Under the pieces are notes generated by a model. It worked only from the letters and a program-made list of their open reading frames with translations. It was not told the DNA's origin and did no database searches. A DNA stretch of 64,000 bases, from positions 59,502 to 123,501 of the forward strand of contig JAPPNI010000041.1 of NCBI GenBank assembly GCA_028873865.1, given 5' to 3'. The position numbers and the translations under genes are program-made. This stretch comes from Chloroflexota bacterium. GTDB lineage: Bacteria; Chloroflexota; Dehalococcoidia; Bin125. Shown in pieces: positions 52,293-60,562 of this stretch (position 1 is the stretch's first letter; every line of letters begins with the position of its first letter).

Positions 52293-52823
52293 ATGGAACA
52301 CGTCAAGCACACCACAAGCACCAGAGGCCGCTACGTCGGCCACTCGGCCGCCCGGATCGCCGATCTGATCGCGCCACAACAGCGGGTTCGATTCGAACGC
52401 GGCTGGTTCTGGACCCAGGCCGTCTGCCACGACTCGGAACAGGACCAACTGGCCTTCCGCCAGCGGCCGGATGGCGAAGGGATCGATGTCCACTGCCGCT
52501 CGGCCGGTTGCTCACGGGAGCGGGTGATCCGCTCGCTGGAGCAACTGACCGGAGAGTCGATCTGGTCGGCCTACACGACTGAGCCCCGGCCATCGACGAC
52601 AACGCGAACGACGCCTAACGAGACCGACAGCACAGGCGGCCGCCTCATGCCGATCGTCCTGGCGCCGCTCATCGGCCTGCTGCTGGCGGCGCCGCTCCTG
52701 TTCGGCTACGACCTCCAGGTCGCCGCGCTCAATGCGGCTGGCCTCGCCTGGGCCGGCTGGCTCGCGCGGCGATTCTTAGTCAGCCGCCGCCGCGCGGCCG
52801 CGAAGGGAGGCCGTCCGAACTGA
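52293..52823 (+). CDS. primase-zinc-finger-like protein with C-terminal membrane hairpin
   Basis: A 176-residue protein with AAAGGAG before the ATG. Residues about 35-90 resemble the zinc-binding domain of phage primases: WFWTQAVCHDSEQDQLAF, then VHCRSAGCSRERVIRSLEQLTG, echoing the CHC2 pattern. A Thr-rich linker follows, then two hydrophobic helices (about 120-137 and 142-160) and a basic tail. This joining of a primase-like finger to a membrane hairpin is unusual; it might tether replication or DNA uptake to the membrane. It is the first gene of the rightward module and is followed by a strong terminator-like hairpin. Confidence 0.6.
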   Translation: MEHVKHTTSTRGRYVGHSAARIADLIAPQQRVRFERGWFWTQAVCHDSEQDQLAFRQRPDGEGIDVHCRSAGCSRERVIRSLEQLTGESIWSAYTTEPRPSTTTRTTPNETDSTGGRLMPIVLAPLIGLLLAAPLLFGYDLQVAALNAAGLAWAGWLARRFLVSRRRAAAKGGRPN

Positions 52824-52850
52824 ACCATCCGCACACAGTCCATCCACTTC

Positions 52851-52876
52851 AAGGGCCGCTCTCCGGAGCGGCCCTT
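52851..52876 (+). terminator. terminator-like hairpin
   Basis: AAGGGCCGCTC and GAGCGGCCCTT form an 11-bp perfect stem around TCCG, followed by CTTCTTCG. It lies 27 bp after the stop of the preceding gene and before the next ribosome site. Confidence 0.75.
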
Positions 52877-52941
52877 CTTCGTTGCCCCAGGGCAACCCGC
52901 ATTCAGACGCAGTCGCACGTCCTCGACGAAAGGAGACCCCA

Positions 52942-53400
52942 ATGACTGCAGCCACCACGACGATGACCGCTCCCCGGCCGACGCTGGAGGAACTGGTCGA
53001 CCGGATCATCGACGCCATTTTCGGCCTGGACGACACGGTCCAGCCCACGACCTCCCCGGCCTCGGGCATCCACGAGGCGCGCCGTTTCAGACAGATGGGC
53101 GATCTCGATCAGGCACTGGCCGTGTTCGCCGACCTCGACCTGTCGGAGGCGACCAAGGGCGAGCGGGGCTGGGCCCACGCCGAGTTCCTCGACCTGGCCC
53201 GGCGACGGTTCCCCGATCACGACGCGCTTGTCTATCGACCCGCCACGGGCCGCGCCGCCGTGTTGACCGACAACGCCGATGACGACGACGGCACGCTCGA
53301 AGTCCGCGCCGTCCTGTGCATGCGCTGGCGGCCGGGCAAGATCGTCTCGCGGCGCAGCCTCAGGGGGCTCAGACCCCTGGCGAAGGGTGCTGCGCCGTGA
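52942..53400 (+). CDS. 152-residue protein of unknown function, coupled to primase
   Basis: Starts at ATG 52942 with AAGGAG upstream. The sequence is helical in its middle (SGIHEARRFRQMGDLDQALAVFADLDL), resembling a TPR-like helix pair, then carries an acidic stretch (NADDDDGT) and a basic end. Its stop overlaps the primase GTG start as GTGA, so the two are translationally coupled. No known family is recognised; the coupling suggests a primase partner or loading role. Confidence 0.6.
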   Translation: MTAATTTMTAPRPTLEELVDRIIDAIFGLDDTVQPTTSPASGIHEARRFRQMGDLDQALAVFADLDLSEATKGERGWAHAEFLDLARRRFPDHDALVYRPATGRAAVLTDNADDDDGTLEVRAVLCMRWRPGKIVSRRSLRGLRPLAKGAAP

Positions 53401-54443
53401 ACGCCGCCCCCGCTAGGGTCGACATCGCTGCGCTCAAGCGACGCCATCCGCTCGGCGATCTGGTCGAAGCGGCCGGCGTCGAACTGCGGGGGCGGGGCCG
53501 CGTCCGCCAGGGAATCTGTCCGTTCCACGAGGAACGGGAAGGAAGCTTCACCGTCTACGCCGACACCCAGCGCTGGCATTGCTTCGGCTGCGGCGAGGGC
53601 GGCGACGTGCTGGATTTCATCCAGCGGACCGACGGCGTCGGCCTGCCGGAGGCGATCCGCCGGCTGGAGGCCGCCCCGCAGATTCGGCCGATCGCCAGAC
53701 CGGCTCTTCCCACTCGCGCGTCTCAAGCGCTGCCGAGCGACCGTGACCCGGCGCTGTTGACGGCGGCGATGCGCTGCTACCAGCGCCAGCTGCATCTCAG
53801 CGAGCCCGCCCAGACCTACCTCGGCTCACGTGGAATCGACGCCTCGGCCGCGCGGCGCCTGGGCCTGGGCTACGCCAGCGGGCGCGGATTGCGGGAGTGG
53901 CTCGTGCAGGCGGGCTTCGACGACCGGCGGATCCTCGGCAGCGGCCTCGCCTCGGGCGGCCGGGAGCGCTTCCGCGGGATGATCGTCGTGCCCGACCTGG
54001 TCGGGAACCGGGTCCACTGGCTCGCCGGCCGCGCCGTCTGGCCCGAGGTTCTGCCGCGCTTCCAGGCCCTGCCCGGCCCCAAGCCCGTGCTCGGACTCTC
54101 GCGGCTACCCGCCCCCACGCCCTGGGTCGTGGTCGCCGAGGGTCTGTTCGACTGGCTCGTGCTGAGCGCCTGGGACCTGCCCGCCGTGGCCGCGCTCGGA
54201 ACGCAAGGGATGGACAAGCTGGCTTCCTCGCTACAGGGAAGGCCGCGCGTCTTCCTCGCCTTCGACGCCGACCAGGCCGGCTTGGACGCCGCACGCCAAC
54301 TCGGCGCACTGCTCGGTCCGCACCGGGCCCGCGTCGTGACGCTGCCCGCAGGGGTGGGCGATGTCGCCGAACTCGGCACCCGACCGGACGGGCGCTCCAT
54401 CTTCCTCGACTCGCTGCAGCGTGCGGCGCGACTCGCTCGCTAG
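53397..54443 (+). CDS. DNA primase with CHC2 zinc finger and Toprim domain
   Basis: A 348-residue primase. The zinc finger has Cys41-x2-His44 (CPFHEERE) and Cys62-x2-Cys65 (CFGCGEGG), as in DnaG. A helical connector and a Toprim domain follow, with the metal-binding Glu in VVAEGLFDWL and the acidic pair in FLAFDADQAG. It is much shorter than cellular DnaG (about 600 residues) and lacks the C-terminal helicase-binding domain, typical for phage or plasmid primases. The GTG at 53397 overlaps the previous stop, which decides the start. It should lay RNA primers for replication of this element. Confidence 0.85.
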   Translation: MNAAPARVDIAALKRRHPLGDLVEAAGVELRGRGRVRQGICPFHEEREGSFTVYADTQRWHCFGCGEGGDVLDFIQRTDGVGLPEAIRRLEAAPQIRPIARPALPTRASQALPSDRDPALLTAAMRCYQRQLHLSEPAQTYLGSRGIDASAARRLGLGYASGRGLREWLVQAGFDDRRILGSGLASGGRERFRGMIVVPDLVGNRVHWLAGRAVWPEVLPRFQALPGPKPVLGLSRLPAPTPWVVVAEGLFDWLVLSAWDLPAVAALGTQGMDKLASSLQGRPRVFLAFDADQAGLDAARQLGALLGPHRARVVTLPAGVGDVAELGTRPDGRSIFLDSLQRAARLAR

Positions 54444-54609
54444 CAGGTCCAACCGGCGGGATGCGTCCTGCCCCACCCATCAACCACCCCATTCAACGAA
54501 CGGAGGGTCAGCAACTGGCCTCTAAACGACCGTGCCTCAAGCACGGCTCACGGCCGACCGATTCGGCGGCCGCAACCACCGGAACCCACCACTTGAACAG
54601 GAGCACGAG

Positions 54610-55542
54610 ATGAACAACGGCAGGAATCAGAACGGAAACGGGACCGCCACGGCCGTCCGCTCCAACCGGAGCGGTCGCACGCCCTCGCAGTCCGGGAGCA
54701 ACGGAACCGGCGGGCGAACACCGCGCAACCGGCCGACAGGCGTTGACCGCAGTCCGGCCCCAACCGCGCCGGAGGCGCTGCACTGGGACGCGCTCGCGCC
54801 GCGCGTGACCGAGGCGCTGGCCCAGCCGCTCGACCCGCAGCTGGTCTCGCAGCGCAAGGGCCGCGGCGGCAGGAAGTTCGACTACATAGAAGGGCACACG
54901 GCGATCGACCAGGCGAACAGCATCTTCGGCTTTGGCGGCTGGGGATACGAGTTCGTCGGCGACGTGAGCGTGCGCACGATCGAGCAGACCGACTCCCGCA
55001 CGGGCGAGGTGACCCGCACAGCGGCATACTCGGCGGTCGTCAAGGTCACAGTCCCCGGAGCGCCCTCGCGCACCGACGTCGGCTTCCAGCCGGTCGCGGA
55101 CGAGACGCCCGAGGGCCACGAGACCGCCTACAAGGGCTGTGTGACCGACGCGCTCAAGCGCGCGCTGCGCAGCTTCGGCGACCGCTTCGGCAACGGCCTC
55201 TACGGCGATCCGCCGACCCATGCCCGCACCGACCCAGCCCGCGAGCGGGACCCGCAACCTCGACCGCAACCGACAGCGGAACGCAACCCTGCCCAGCAGC
55301 CGAGACGACGGGTCGTGCAACCGGCTGAGCCGGCGGACGACGACCAACGCGATGCCGCCAACCTGCGCAGCCAGCTGATCGAGCTGTGCACCGAACAGGG
55401 CTTCACCGAGGAGCAGGTCCGCTCCGCCGTCCAGGCCAAGACCGGACGCGAACTGGACCAACTCGGCCCGGCCGAGCTCAACCCGCTGATCGCCTCGGCC
55501 GCCGACAAGCTCGAACAGCGACGCCAGACGGAGCAAGGCTGA
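54610..55542 (+). CDS. Rad52/22-type single-strand annealing protein
   Basis: A 310-residue protein with a disordered Asn/Gly-rich start and a Rad52 fold at about 65-200. The typical stretch is RKFDYIEGHTAIDQANSIFG with GGWGYEF, then AYKGCVTDALKRALRSFG and FGNGLYG. A Pro/Arg/Gln linker and a small helical C-terminal domain (QLIELCTEQGFTEEQVRSAV) follow. AGGAG precedes ATG 54610. Phage Rad52-like proteins anneal complementary ssDNA, usually with a nuclease partner; the next gene encodes one. A CCGTGC/GCACGG hairpin lies just upstream at 54530-54546. Confidence 0.85.
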   Translation: MNNGRNQNGNGTATAVRSNRSGRTPSQSGSNGTGGRTPRNRPTGVDRSPAPTAPEALHWDALAPRVTEALAQPLDPQLVSQRKGRGGRKFDYIEGHTAIDQANSIFGFGGWGYEFVGDVSVRTIEQTDSRTGEVTRTAAYSAVVKVTVPGAPSRTDVGFQPVADETPEGHETAYKGCVTDALKRALRSFGDRFGNGLYGDPPTHARTDPARERDPQPRPQPTAERNPAQQPRRRVVQPAEPADDDQRDAANLRSQLIELCTEQGFTEEQVRSAVQAKTGRELDQLGPAELNPLIASAADKLEQRRQTEQG

Positions 55543-55586
55543 ACCGCCTCGCCTCTCTTCTATCGGACCCCTGAAAGGAATCCGAC

Positions 55587-56690
55587 ATGACCACATCCGC
55601 ACACGCGTCGCGAGACGTGTTCAGCCGCCCCGCCGCCCGCTTCCTCGCGGGCGGGTTGGACATCCGTGCCTCGGCCCTGGGCCAGTGCCGCCGCGCGCTC
55701 TGGTACACGGCGACCGAGCAACCGGTCACCAACCCGCCCGAGCCCGACTCGCTGACCCTGCTCGAAGCGGGCAACGCGCTCGAACCGGTCGTCGTGCGCG
55801 CCATGCGCCGTTCGGGCTGGCGCGTCACGCCCGCCGACCGCGCCGATCCCCTGTCCGTCTCGGTCGAGGCGGCGCCGGGACTGACCGTGACCGGTCATCC
55901 CGACGCGACCGGCTGCCCGCCTGTTGAGGGCGGAGCGCCGGCCGCCGTCGAACAGTTCCTGTTCGGCGACGACGAACCCTCCGCGCAAACGGACGACCTC
56001 GTGATCGAGGTCAAGACGCGCGGGCCGGAGGCGTTCAAGCGCTGGCGGACGCTGGGGGCCGAACGCAGCCACCCCGAGTCGGTCGCCCAGGCGGCCTGCT
56101 ACTCGCTGGGTCTCTACGGCGAGTGCCGCGACGTGGTGATCGCCACGCTCGACACCGGCGCACGCACCTGGGACCACGAGATTGTTCCGGCCGAGCGGGC
56201 GGAACGCGCCTGGCGCAACGCCTCGCGTCGCGTGGAGGCGCTGGTTGAGCATCACGGGCTGCACGGACCAGACCCCGACGCGCTGCCGGAACGCGATTTC
56301 ACGGCCTCGGACTGGCAGTGCCAGCGCTGCCCCTACCTCAACCGCTGCCAGCCCGGCGGGGCGGGAGAGGCCGAGGACGACGCCGAGCCCGCCGAGCCGG
56401 TCTCGGACGAACAGGCGCGCGAGGCGCTGCGCGAGTACGAGCAGGTCCAGGGACGGATCAAATCGCTTGAAGCTGACAAGCGCGGCTCGCTCCAGACGCT
56501 CCAGCACTGGCTCCAAGGGAAAGGAGTAGAGAAAGCCAGGTTGGATGGATCGACCAAGACCCGCACGGTCGGAATCGTCCAGAGCCGCCGCTACTCGGTC
56601 GACCACACGCGGCTCAACGCGCTGCTCGAACCTGAACAGCGCGCCGAAGTCGTGACCGAACAGGTCAGCGAGTATCTCCGGGTCAGCTGA
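55587..56690 (+). CDS. Cas4/RecB-like PD-(D/E)xK nuclease with Fe-S site
   Basis: A 367-residue nuclease. The catalytic core reads VTGHPDATG (Asp) and VIEVKTRG (Glu-x-Lys), then the Gln of AQAACYSLG. Four cysteines fit an iron-sulfur cluster as in Cas4 and AddB: Cys34 (LGQCRRALWY) and Cys245, Cys248, Cys254 (CQRCPYLNRC). A helical C-terminal extension (about 275-367) follows. GAAAGGA precedes the ATG. The neighbouring Rad52-type gene suggests a paired exonuclease-annealase recombination system like phage Red/RecET in layout. No cas genes or CRISPR arrays are present, so a CRISPR role is unlikely. Confidence 0.85.
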   Translation: MTTSAHASRDVFSRPAARFLAGGLDIRASALGQCRRALWYTATEQPVTNPPEPDSLTLLEAGNALEPVVVRAMRRSGWRVTPADRADPLSVSVEAAPGLTVTGHPDATGCPPVEGGAPAAVEQFLFGDDEPSAQTDDLVIEVKTRGPEAFKRWRTLGAERSHPESVAQAACYSLGLYGECRDVVIATLDTGARTWDHEIVPAERAERAWRNASRRVEALVEHHGLHGPDPDALPERDFTASDWQCQRCPYLNRCQPGGAGEAEDDAEPAEPVSDEQAREALREYEQVQGRIKSLEADKRGSLQTLQHWLQGKGVEKARLDGSTKTRTVGIVQSRRYSVDHTRLNALLEPEQRAEVVTEQVSEYLRVS

Positions 56691-56711
56691 CCACACCACT
56701 TGTCGAATCGA

Positions 56712-56784
56712 CGCCCGTTCAACCGGGCGCTACTCAGCCCTGCGTCCCCCAATCGGGACGCGGGGCTGCCTCGTCTAACGGGCG
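56712..56784 (+). promoter_or_regulatory. nested stem-loop region before ssb
   Basis: CAGCCCTGCGTCCC (56735-56748) pairs with GGGACGCGGGGCTG (56755-56768) as a 14-bp stem with one T.G pair. CGCCCGTT at 56712 can pair either with CGGGCG at 56724 or with AACGGGCG at 56777. The two pairings exclude each other, as in attenuators. It sits between the nuclease and ssb genes. Confidence 0.5.
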
Positions 56785-56851
56785 CGGCTCGCCTCGGCTT
56801 GAGCGGAGGGGGATCTGCGCCCACACACGCTCTCTGAAAGGAGCACCACCA

Positions 56852-57229
56852 ATGTCACGCACGATCAACCGAGTCGAACTGCTGGGCCGGGTCGGAGCCG
56901 ACCCCGAGCTGCGCCGCACCCAGGGCGGCACCGCCGTCGTCCAGCTCCGGCTGGCGACCGACCACCGCAACGGCGACGGCGAGACCCAAACTGACTGGCA
57001 CACCGTCGTCTGCTGGGCCAAGCAGGCCGAGGCCGTGGCCGAGTACGTCCGCAAGGGCGAGCGCATCTACGTCTCGGGCCGCCTCCAGCAACAGAGCTGG
57101 GAGACCGACGCGGGCGAGCGCCGCAGCCGCACCGAGGTCCACGCCTCCGAGGTGATCTTCCTCGGTTCGGGCAACGGCAACGGTCGCAACGGACGAGACG
57201 CCGGCGGAGACGGCGACCAGCCCTTCTAG
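56852..57229 (+). CDS. ssb: single-stranded DNA-binding protein
   Basis: A 125-residue SSB. The OB fold covers residues 1-105 with the standard start NRVELLGRVGADPELRRTQGG and the WHTVVCWAKQAEAVAEYVRKGERIYVSGRL core. A short Gly/Asn-rich linker ends in the acidic tip DGDQPF, the form that binds partner proteins such as primase and RecQ-type helicases. It is shorter than the usual 150-180 residues because the linker is brief. AAAGGAG precedes the ATG. It belongs to the replication module and is probably the element's own copy. Confidence 0.93.
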   Translation: MSRTINRVELLGRVGADPELRRTQGGTAVVQLRLATDHRNGDGETQTDWHTVVCWAKQAEAVAEYVRKGERIYVSGRLQQQSWETDAGERRSRTEVHASEVIFLGSGNGNGRNGRDAGGDGDQPF

Positions 57230-57247
57230 CCCTCCATCGAACCACGA

Positions 57248-57349
57248 CGCCTCACAGCGAGGCGCACCTCCCCGCATCCCCTGGTCAAGCCAGGGGCAGG
57301 CAAGTGCGGGGCAGGCGGGGCCGCGCTCCCTCACGGGACGCGGCCCCGC
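57248..57349 (+). terminator. cluster of stem-loops after ssb
   Basis: Three stems follow the ssb stop: CGCCTC/GAGGCG, then CCCCTGG/CCAGGGG nested in CCCCGC/GCGGGG, then GCGGGGCCGCG/CGCGGCCCCGC (57315-57349, 11 bp) followed by TTCACGTTC. The last one looks like a terminator without a full T tract. Confidence 0.6.
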
Positions 57350-57378
57350 TTCACGTTCACCGAAGAAAGGACTCCAAC

Positions 57379-57906
57379 GTGACCACTGCCAACCATCCTC
57401 CTTCGATCCCGTCCACCGGCGACCCCGAGCGTCAGGCGCTGCTCGACGCCCTGCGCCAGAACTTGCGCGTCCTGGGCGAGCTCGCGATCCGCTACGAGGT
57501 CGAGACCAAGCCCGAACGCCCGCTGGACATGCCGATCATCTACCGGCCCGAGACGGTCGTCGACCTACTCGGAGACGAGATGAGCCAACTCGCCCAGGAA
57601 CAGATCCGCGTCCTGCTGCTGGACCGCAAGAACCGCGTCGTCGGCCAGCGCACGATCTACCAGGGGAATGCCTATGCGGCGCTGGTCCGTCCGGCCGAGG
57701 TCTTTCGCCCCGCCGTGATCGAGGCGGTACCGCACATCGTTGTGGTCCATTCCCACCCGTCGGGCGACCCGGAACCCAGCCGCGATGACATCAAGCTGAC
57801 CAAGGACCTGGCCGAGGTCGGCGAGCTGCTCGGGATCGAGCTGCTCGACCACGTCGTGATCGGCTCAGACGGCTGGGTCTCGCTCAAGACCCAGGGTCTC
57901 TTCTAG
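57379..57906 (+). CDS. RadC/JAB-domain protein
   Basis: A 175-residue protein starting at GTG 57379 (GAAAGGA upstream). The JAB/MPN metal motif is His124-x-His126 ... Ser134-x2-Asp137 (HSHPSGDPEPSRDD), all ligands present. The N-terminal HhH domain seen in chromosomal RadC is replaced by a short helical start. Element-borne RadC-like proteins are frequent in phages and integrative elements; their target is not settled, possibly isopeptide or nucleotide hydrolysis. It is located between ssb and a hypothetical gene in the module. Confidence 0.87.
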   Translation: MTTANHPPSIPSTGDPERQALLDALRQNLRVLGELAIRYEVETKPERPLDMPIIYRPETVVDLLGDEMSQLAQEQIRVLLLDRKNRVVGQRTIYQGNAYAALVRPAEVFRPAVIEAVPHIVVVHSHPSGDPEPSRDDIKLTKDLAEVGELLGIELLDHVVIGSDGWVSLKTQGLF

Positions 57907-57950
57907 GCCGGCTGACCCCATCTCTCTCACCTACCGGAAAGGACCGAGCG

Positions 57951-58601
57951 ATGCTCGACACCCCCACCACGTCTTCTGACGGAGACGAACCCGAGACCCA
58001 GCTCTACACGATCACCGCGGGCGGCTTCTCCGCCACCTGCGACGCCTTCGCCTCGGACCCCGAGCAGAACCAGCTCTGGTTCTGCTCGATGGTCGGCGCC
58101 CAGACCTCGCTCAAGGCGATCTGGGCGGCGTTGCTCAACTCACCGCCCTCGCCCGCCTTCCTGATTCGAGGCGCCGTGGACGAACTGCACGAGGGCGGCT
58201 ACGAACGCTGCCAGATTCCCGAGGCCAGCATCGGCACCTGGAAGACGAAGATCGCGCGGCTGCCCCAGGCCGGCGCCTGGCACGCGATGGTTTACACGCA
58301 GATGGCCGAGCTCTCGTTCGAGCGCGACGCCTTCCTGCTCTTGACCCCGGACGCTGAGGACGCCCCGGCGCTGCACCTGCGCTTCCTCAACCAGCGCACC
58401 GAGCTGCCCATTCACCGCAGCTGGGCCGGCTGGCTCTGGCAGCAGGGTCTCGACTCGGAGGCGATCCGCCCGCTCAAGTCGGCGGGCCTGCACGCCTGGT
58501 ACTGCCACCACGACCCGCACGGGCTGGAGAACGAGCTCTCGGCCGCCGTCAGGTACGGCGCGCTCGGGCTGCCAAGCCAGCTGAACGGAGCGGCGGCATG
58601 A
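57951..58601 (+). CDS. 216-residue protein of unknown function
   Basis: GGAAAGGA precedes the ATG. The protein looks globular alpha/beta: ITAGGFSATCDAF near the start, a middle part with ELHEGGYERCQIPEASIGTWK, and WAGWLWQQGLDSEAIRPL followed by HAWYCHHDP. His and Cys in the last segment could bind metal. No family is recognised. Its stop overlaps the next start as ATGA, the first of three such overlaps leading to the methyltransferase gene, so these four genes form one translationally coupled unit. Confidence 0.65.
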   Translation: MLDTPTTSSDGDEPETQLYTITAGGFSATCDAFASDPEQNQLWFCSMVGAQTSLKAIWAALLNSPPSPAFLIRGAVDELHEGGYERCQIPEASIGTWKTKIARLPQAGAWHAMVYTQMAELSFERDAFLLLTPDAEDAPALHLRFLNQRTELPIHRSWAGWLWQQGLDSEAIRPLKSAGLHAWYCHHDPHGLENELSAAVRYGALGLPSQLNGAAA

Positions 58602-58789
58602 GCCACCGCCACGTCACGGTCACGGTCGAGACCCGCGCCGGCGAGGACGACGTCTTGGGCGAGGAGATCACGGCGACCTACAACCTCGACCTCGAGGAAG
58701 ACGCCGCCTACATCGACGGCGATGTCCACGAGGACCTGCACGACCACCTGCTCAACCTGCTTGCGCAGTACGGGGGAGGCGGCGAGTGA
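58598..58789 (+). CDS. 63-residue acidic protein
   Basis: Starts at the ATGA overlap with the preceding gene. It is strongly acidic (Glu/Asp in LDLEEDAAYIDGDVHEDLHD), with a beta hairpin-like start (HVTVTVETRAG). Acidic small proteins in mobile elements may be DNA mimics such as anti-restriction factors; here that is only a possibility from composition. It overlaps the next gene as GTGA. Confidence 0.6.
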   Translation: MSHRHVTVTVETRAGEDDVLGEEITATYNLDLEEDAAYIDGDVHEDLHDHLLNLLAQYGGGGE

Positions 58790-58968
58790 CCGACTCCCCG
58801 CACGACCAGATCATCATCGCGGTCCGCCGCGGCGCGGACGAGACCGCCCGCTGGCGGCTCCAACCGAAGGAGTCTTGCTGGCAGATCGCCCAGATCGCGG
58901 AAGACCTTGAAGACCATCTCGTCGGCCTCGTCGAGGCCGGCGACCAACGAAAGGAAGACAACCAATGA
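58786..58968 (+). CDS. 60-residue protein, coupled to methyltransferase
   Basis: Starts at a GTG within the GTGA overlap and ends in an ATGA overlap with the methyltransferase gene; GAAAGGA for that gene lies inside it. The product has a short beta start (DQIIIAVRRG) and a helix (SCWQIAQIAEDLEDHLVGLVEAG). No family is recognised. The overlap at both ends supports translation. Confidence 0.6.
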   Translation: MTDSPHDQIIIAVRRGADETARWRLQPKESCWQIAQIAEDLEDHLVGLVEAGDQRKEDNQ

Positions 58969-59993
58969 GACTCGGAGGCCAGCTGAAAGGGGGGTACTAC
59001 CCCACGCCGCCGCGCGTGGTCGACCACATCCGCTCGCTGCTGTTCGCGCCAATCCGCTACGGCCGCAACCGGAACGACATCGTCAGGGTTCTCGACCCCT
59101 GCTGCGGACCAGGCGACGCGCTGAGGCAACTGGCGGGCTCGATCAACCGCCACGTGACGGTCGAGACCTACGGGGTCGAGCTGCACGCCGAACGCGCGCA
59201 GGAGGCGGCCGGGCAGCTCGATCACGCGCTCTCGAGCGACCTGTTCCGCTGCTCGATCGCCAACCGCATGTTCAACCTGCTCTGGCTCAACCCGCCCTAC
59301 GACTGGGACCGGGAGGACAAGCGGGTGGAGCAGGCGTTTCTTACCCATTGCTCGAGGTACTTGGAGCCGGACGGGGTGCTGGTCTACATCGTCCCGCGCA
59401 ACCAGCTCCCGACCTCGGCCCGCTTCCTGACGACCAACTACCGGCGCGTCAGGGCCTGGTCGTTCCCCGAGCCCGAAGTCGAACAGTTCGACCAGGTCGT
59501 GGTCATCGGCGTGCGCAAGCCGCAGCCGCGGCCCGACGCGCGAGCGATGCGCGACCTGGTCCAGGGTATCGACGACTTGGCCCCGCTCAGCCGCGATCTC
59601 GCGCCCGAGTACGACGTGGGCATGTCGGCGGCCGGTCCGGTGATGTTCACGACCCGGGTGATCGACTTCCGGAAAGCGGTCGCCGAGGCGCGCCGGCGCG
59701 GGCTCTGGACCCAGGACGAGATCACCGAGGCGTTCTGGCCGCCGACCGACGCGACCGCGCGCCCGCTGATGCCGCTGCGCAAGGGGCACCTGGCGATGCT
59801 CGTCGCGGCCGGCTTCCTCGACAACCTCGAACTGGAGACCCCGGAATCGCGCGTGCTGGTCAAAGGCCAGACCAAGAAGGAGATGGTCCTGGTCGAGGAG
59901 GGCGAGACGCACGACGTCTACCGCGAGCAGCTGCGCACCAGCGTGGTCACGCTCGACCTCGACTCGGGCCGGATCGAACGGATCGAGGCCTAG
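58965..59993 (+). CDS. N6-adenine DNA methyltransferase (DUF6094-like)
   Basis: A 342-residue class I methyltransferase. Motif I is LDPCCGPG (Asp44) and motif IV is NPPY (Asn109-Tyr112) followed by DW, the signature of adenine N6 methylases. It begins KGGYYPTPPRVVDHI, a standard phage/ICE methylase start. The C-terminal third (about 240-340) is a separate domain of unknown role. AAAGGA precedes the ATG. No paired endonuclease is next to it, so it may protect the element from host restriction or mark its DNA for replication. The helicase gene downstream often accompanies such methylases in plasmids and phages. Confidence 0.85.
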   Translation: MRLGGQLKGGYYPTPPRVVDHIRSLLFAPIRYGRNRNDIVRVLDPCCGPGDALRQLAGSINRHVTVETYGVELHAERAQEAAGQLDHALSSDLFRCSIANRMFNLLWLNPPYDWDREDKRVEQAFLTHCSRYLEPDGVLVYIVPRNQLPTSARFLTTNYRRVRAWSFPEPEVEQFDQVVVIGVRKPQPRPDARAMRDLVQGIDDLAPLSRDLAPEYDVGMSAAGPVMFTTRVIDFRKAVAEARRRGLWTQDEITEAFWPPTDATARPLMPLRKGHLAMLVAAGFLDNLELETPESRVLVKGQTKKEMVLVEEGETHDVYREQLRTSVVTLDLDSGRIERIEA

Positions 59994-60067
59994 CAGGGCC
60001 GAACGAACCCAACCACTCATCCAACCGGGCGGCTCACCGCCGCCGGCATAGAACCGGAAAGGAACCC

Positions 60068-60520
60068 ATGACCACCGAGACCACCACCTGCCCCGACTAC
60101 CAGCCCTATACGGACTGGCACTGCGCCCACCACCGGGACGAGACCTACGGCGGTCCCGTCCTCTACGTCCTGATCGACGAAGCGGAGACCACGGCGACCC
60201 CGCTCTGCACGGACTGCGTGCAGCGCCTGATGCTCGCCTTCGCCGCGCAGCAGAAGGCCGAGGCCGACCGGCGCCCGCGTTCGTTCGAGGTGCTGACCAT
60301 CGCCGCCTACATCGAGGCGCTCCGGGGCCTGCCGCCGATCGGCTGTCCCTGGCCCGGTTACGGCGAGGACGAGACTGGAGCACTAGCCCCCTCGACCGAC
60401 GAGCAGTGCGACCACCACTTTTATCTCCCGGCGCGCCCCACCCACGAGCAGCTGGCCTCGCTTGTCGAGGACGCCATGGGCCACGCCTGCGCACACCCGC
60501 GCGAGCACCGCGAGTTCTAA
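60068..60520 (+). CDS. 150-residue His/Cys-rich protein, possible zinc binding
   Basis: GGAAAGGA precedes the ATG at 60068. The first part has Cys and His in spaced pairs (CPDY...WHCAHHRDE, then LCTDCVQ), and the last part ends HACAHPREH, so one or two metal sites are plausible. The middle is helical (FEVLTIAAYIEALRGL). No known family is recognised. It is one of five small Cys-bearing genes between the methyltransferase and the helicase. Confidence 0.6.
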   Translation: MTTETTTCPDYQPYTDWHCAHHRDETYGGPVLYVLIDEAETTATPLCTDCVQRLMLAFAAQQKAEADRRPRSFEVLTIAAYIEALRGLPPIGCPWPGYGEDETGALAPSTDEQCDHHFYLPARPTHEQLASLVEDAMGHACAHPREHREF

Positions 60521-60562
60521 TCATCTGTCCGGGCACACCCCGGGCAGGAACAGGAGACCACC

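Noticed and set aside
55587..56690. Reading the nuclease as Cas4 of a CRISPR system
   Set aside because: No cas1/cas2 genes or repeat-spacer array are present anywhere in the window; the neighbours are Rad52-type and SSB genes.
58752..60536. 594-codon minus-strand and 537-codon plus-strand frames over the methyltransferase
   Set aside because: Both cross the DPCCGPG/NPPY methyltransferase in other frames and lack any motif; only the last part of the plus frame (60068-60520) is a real gene.
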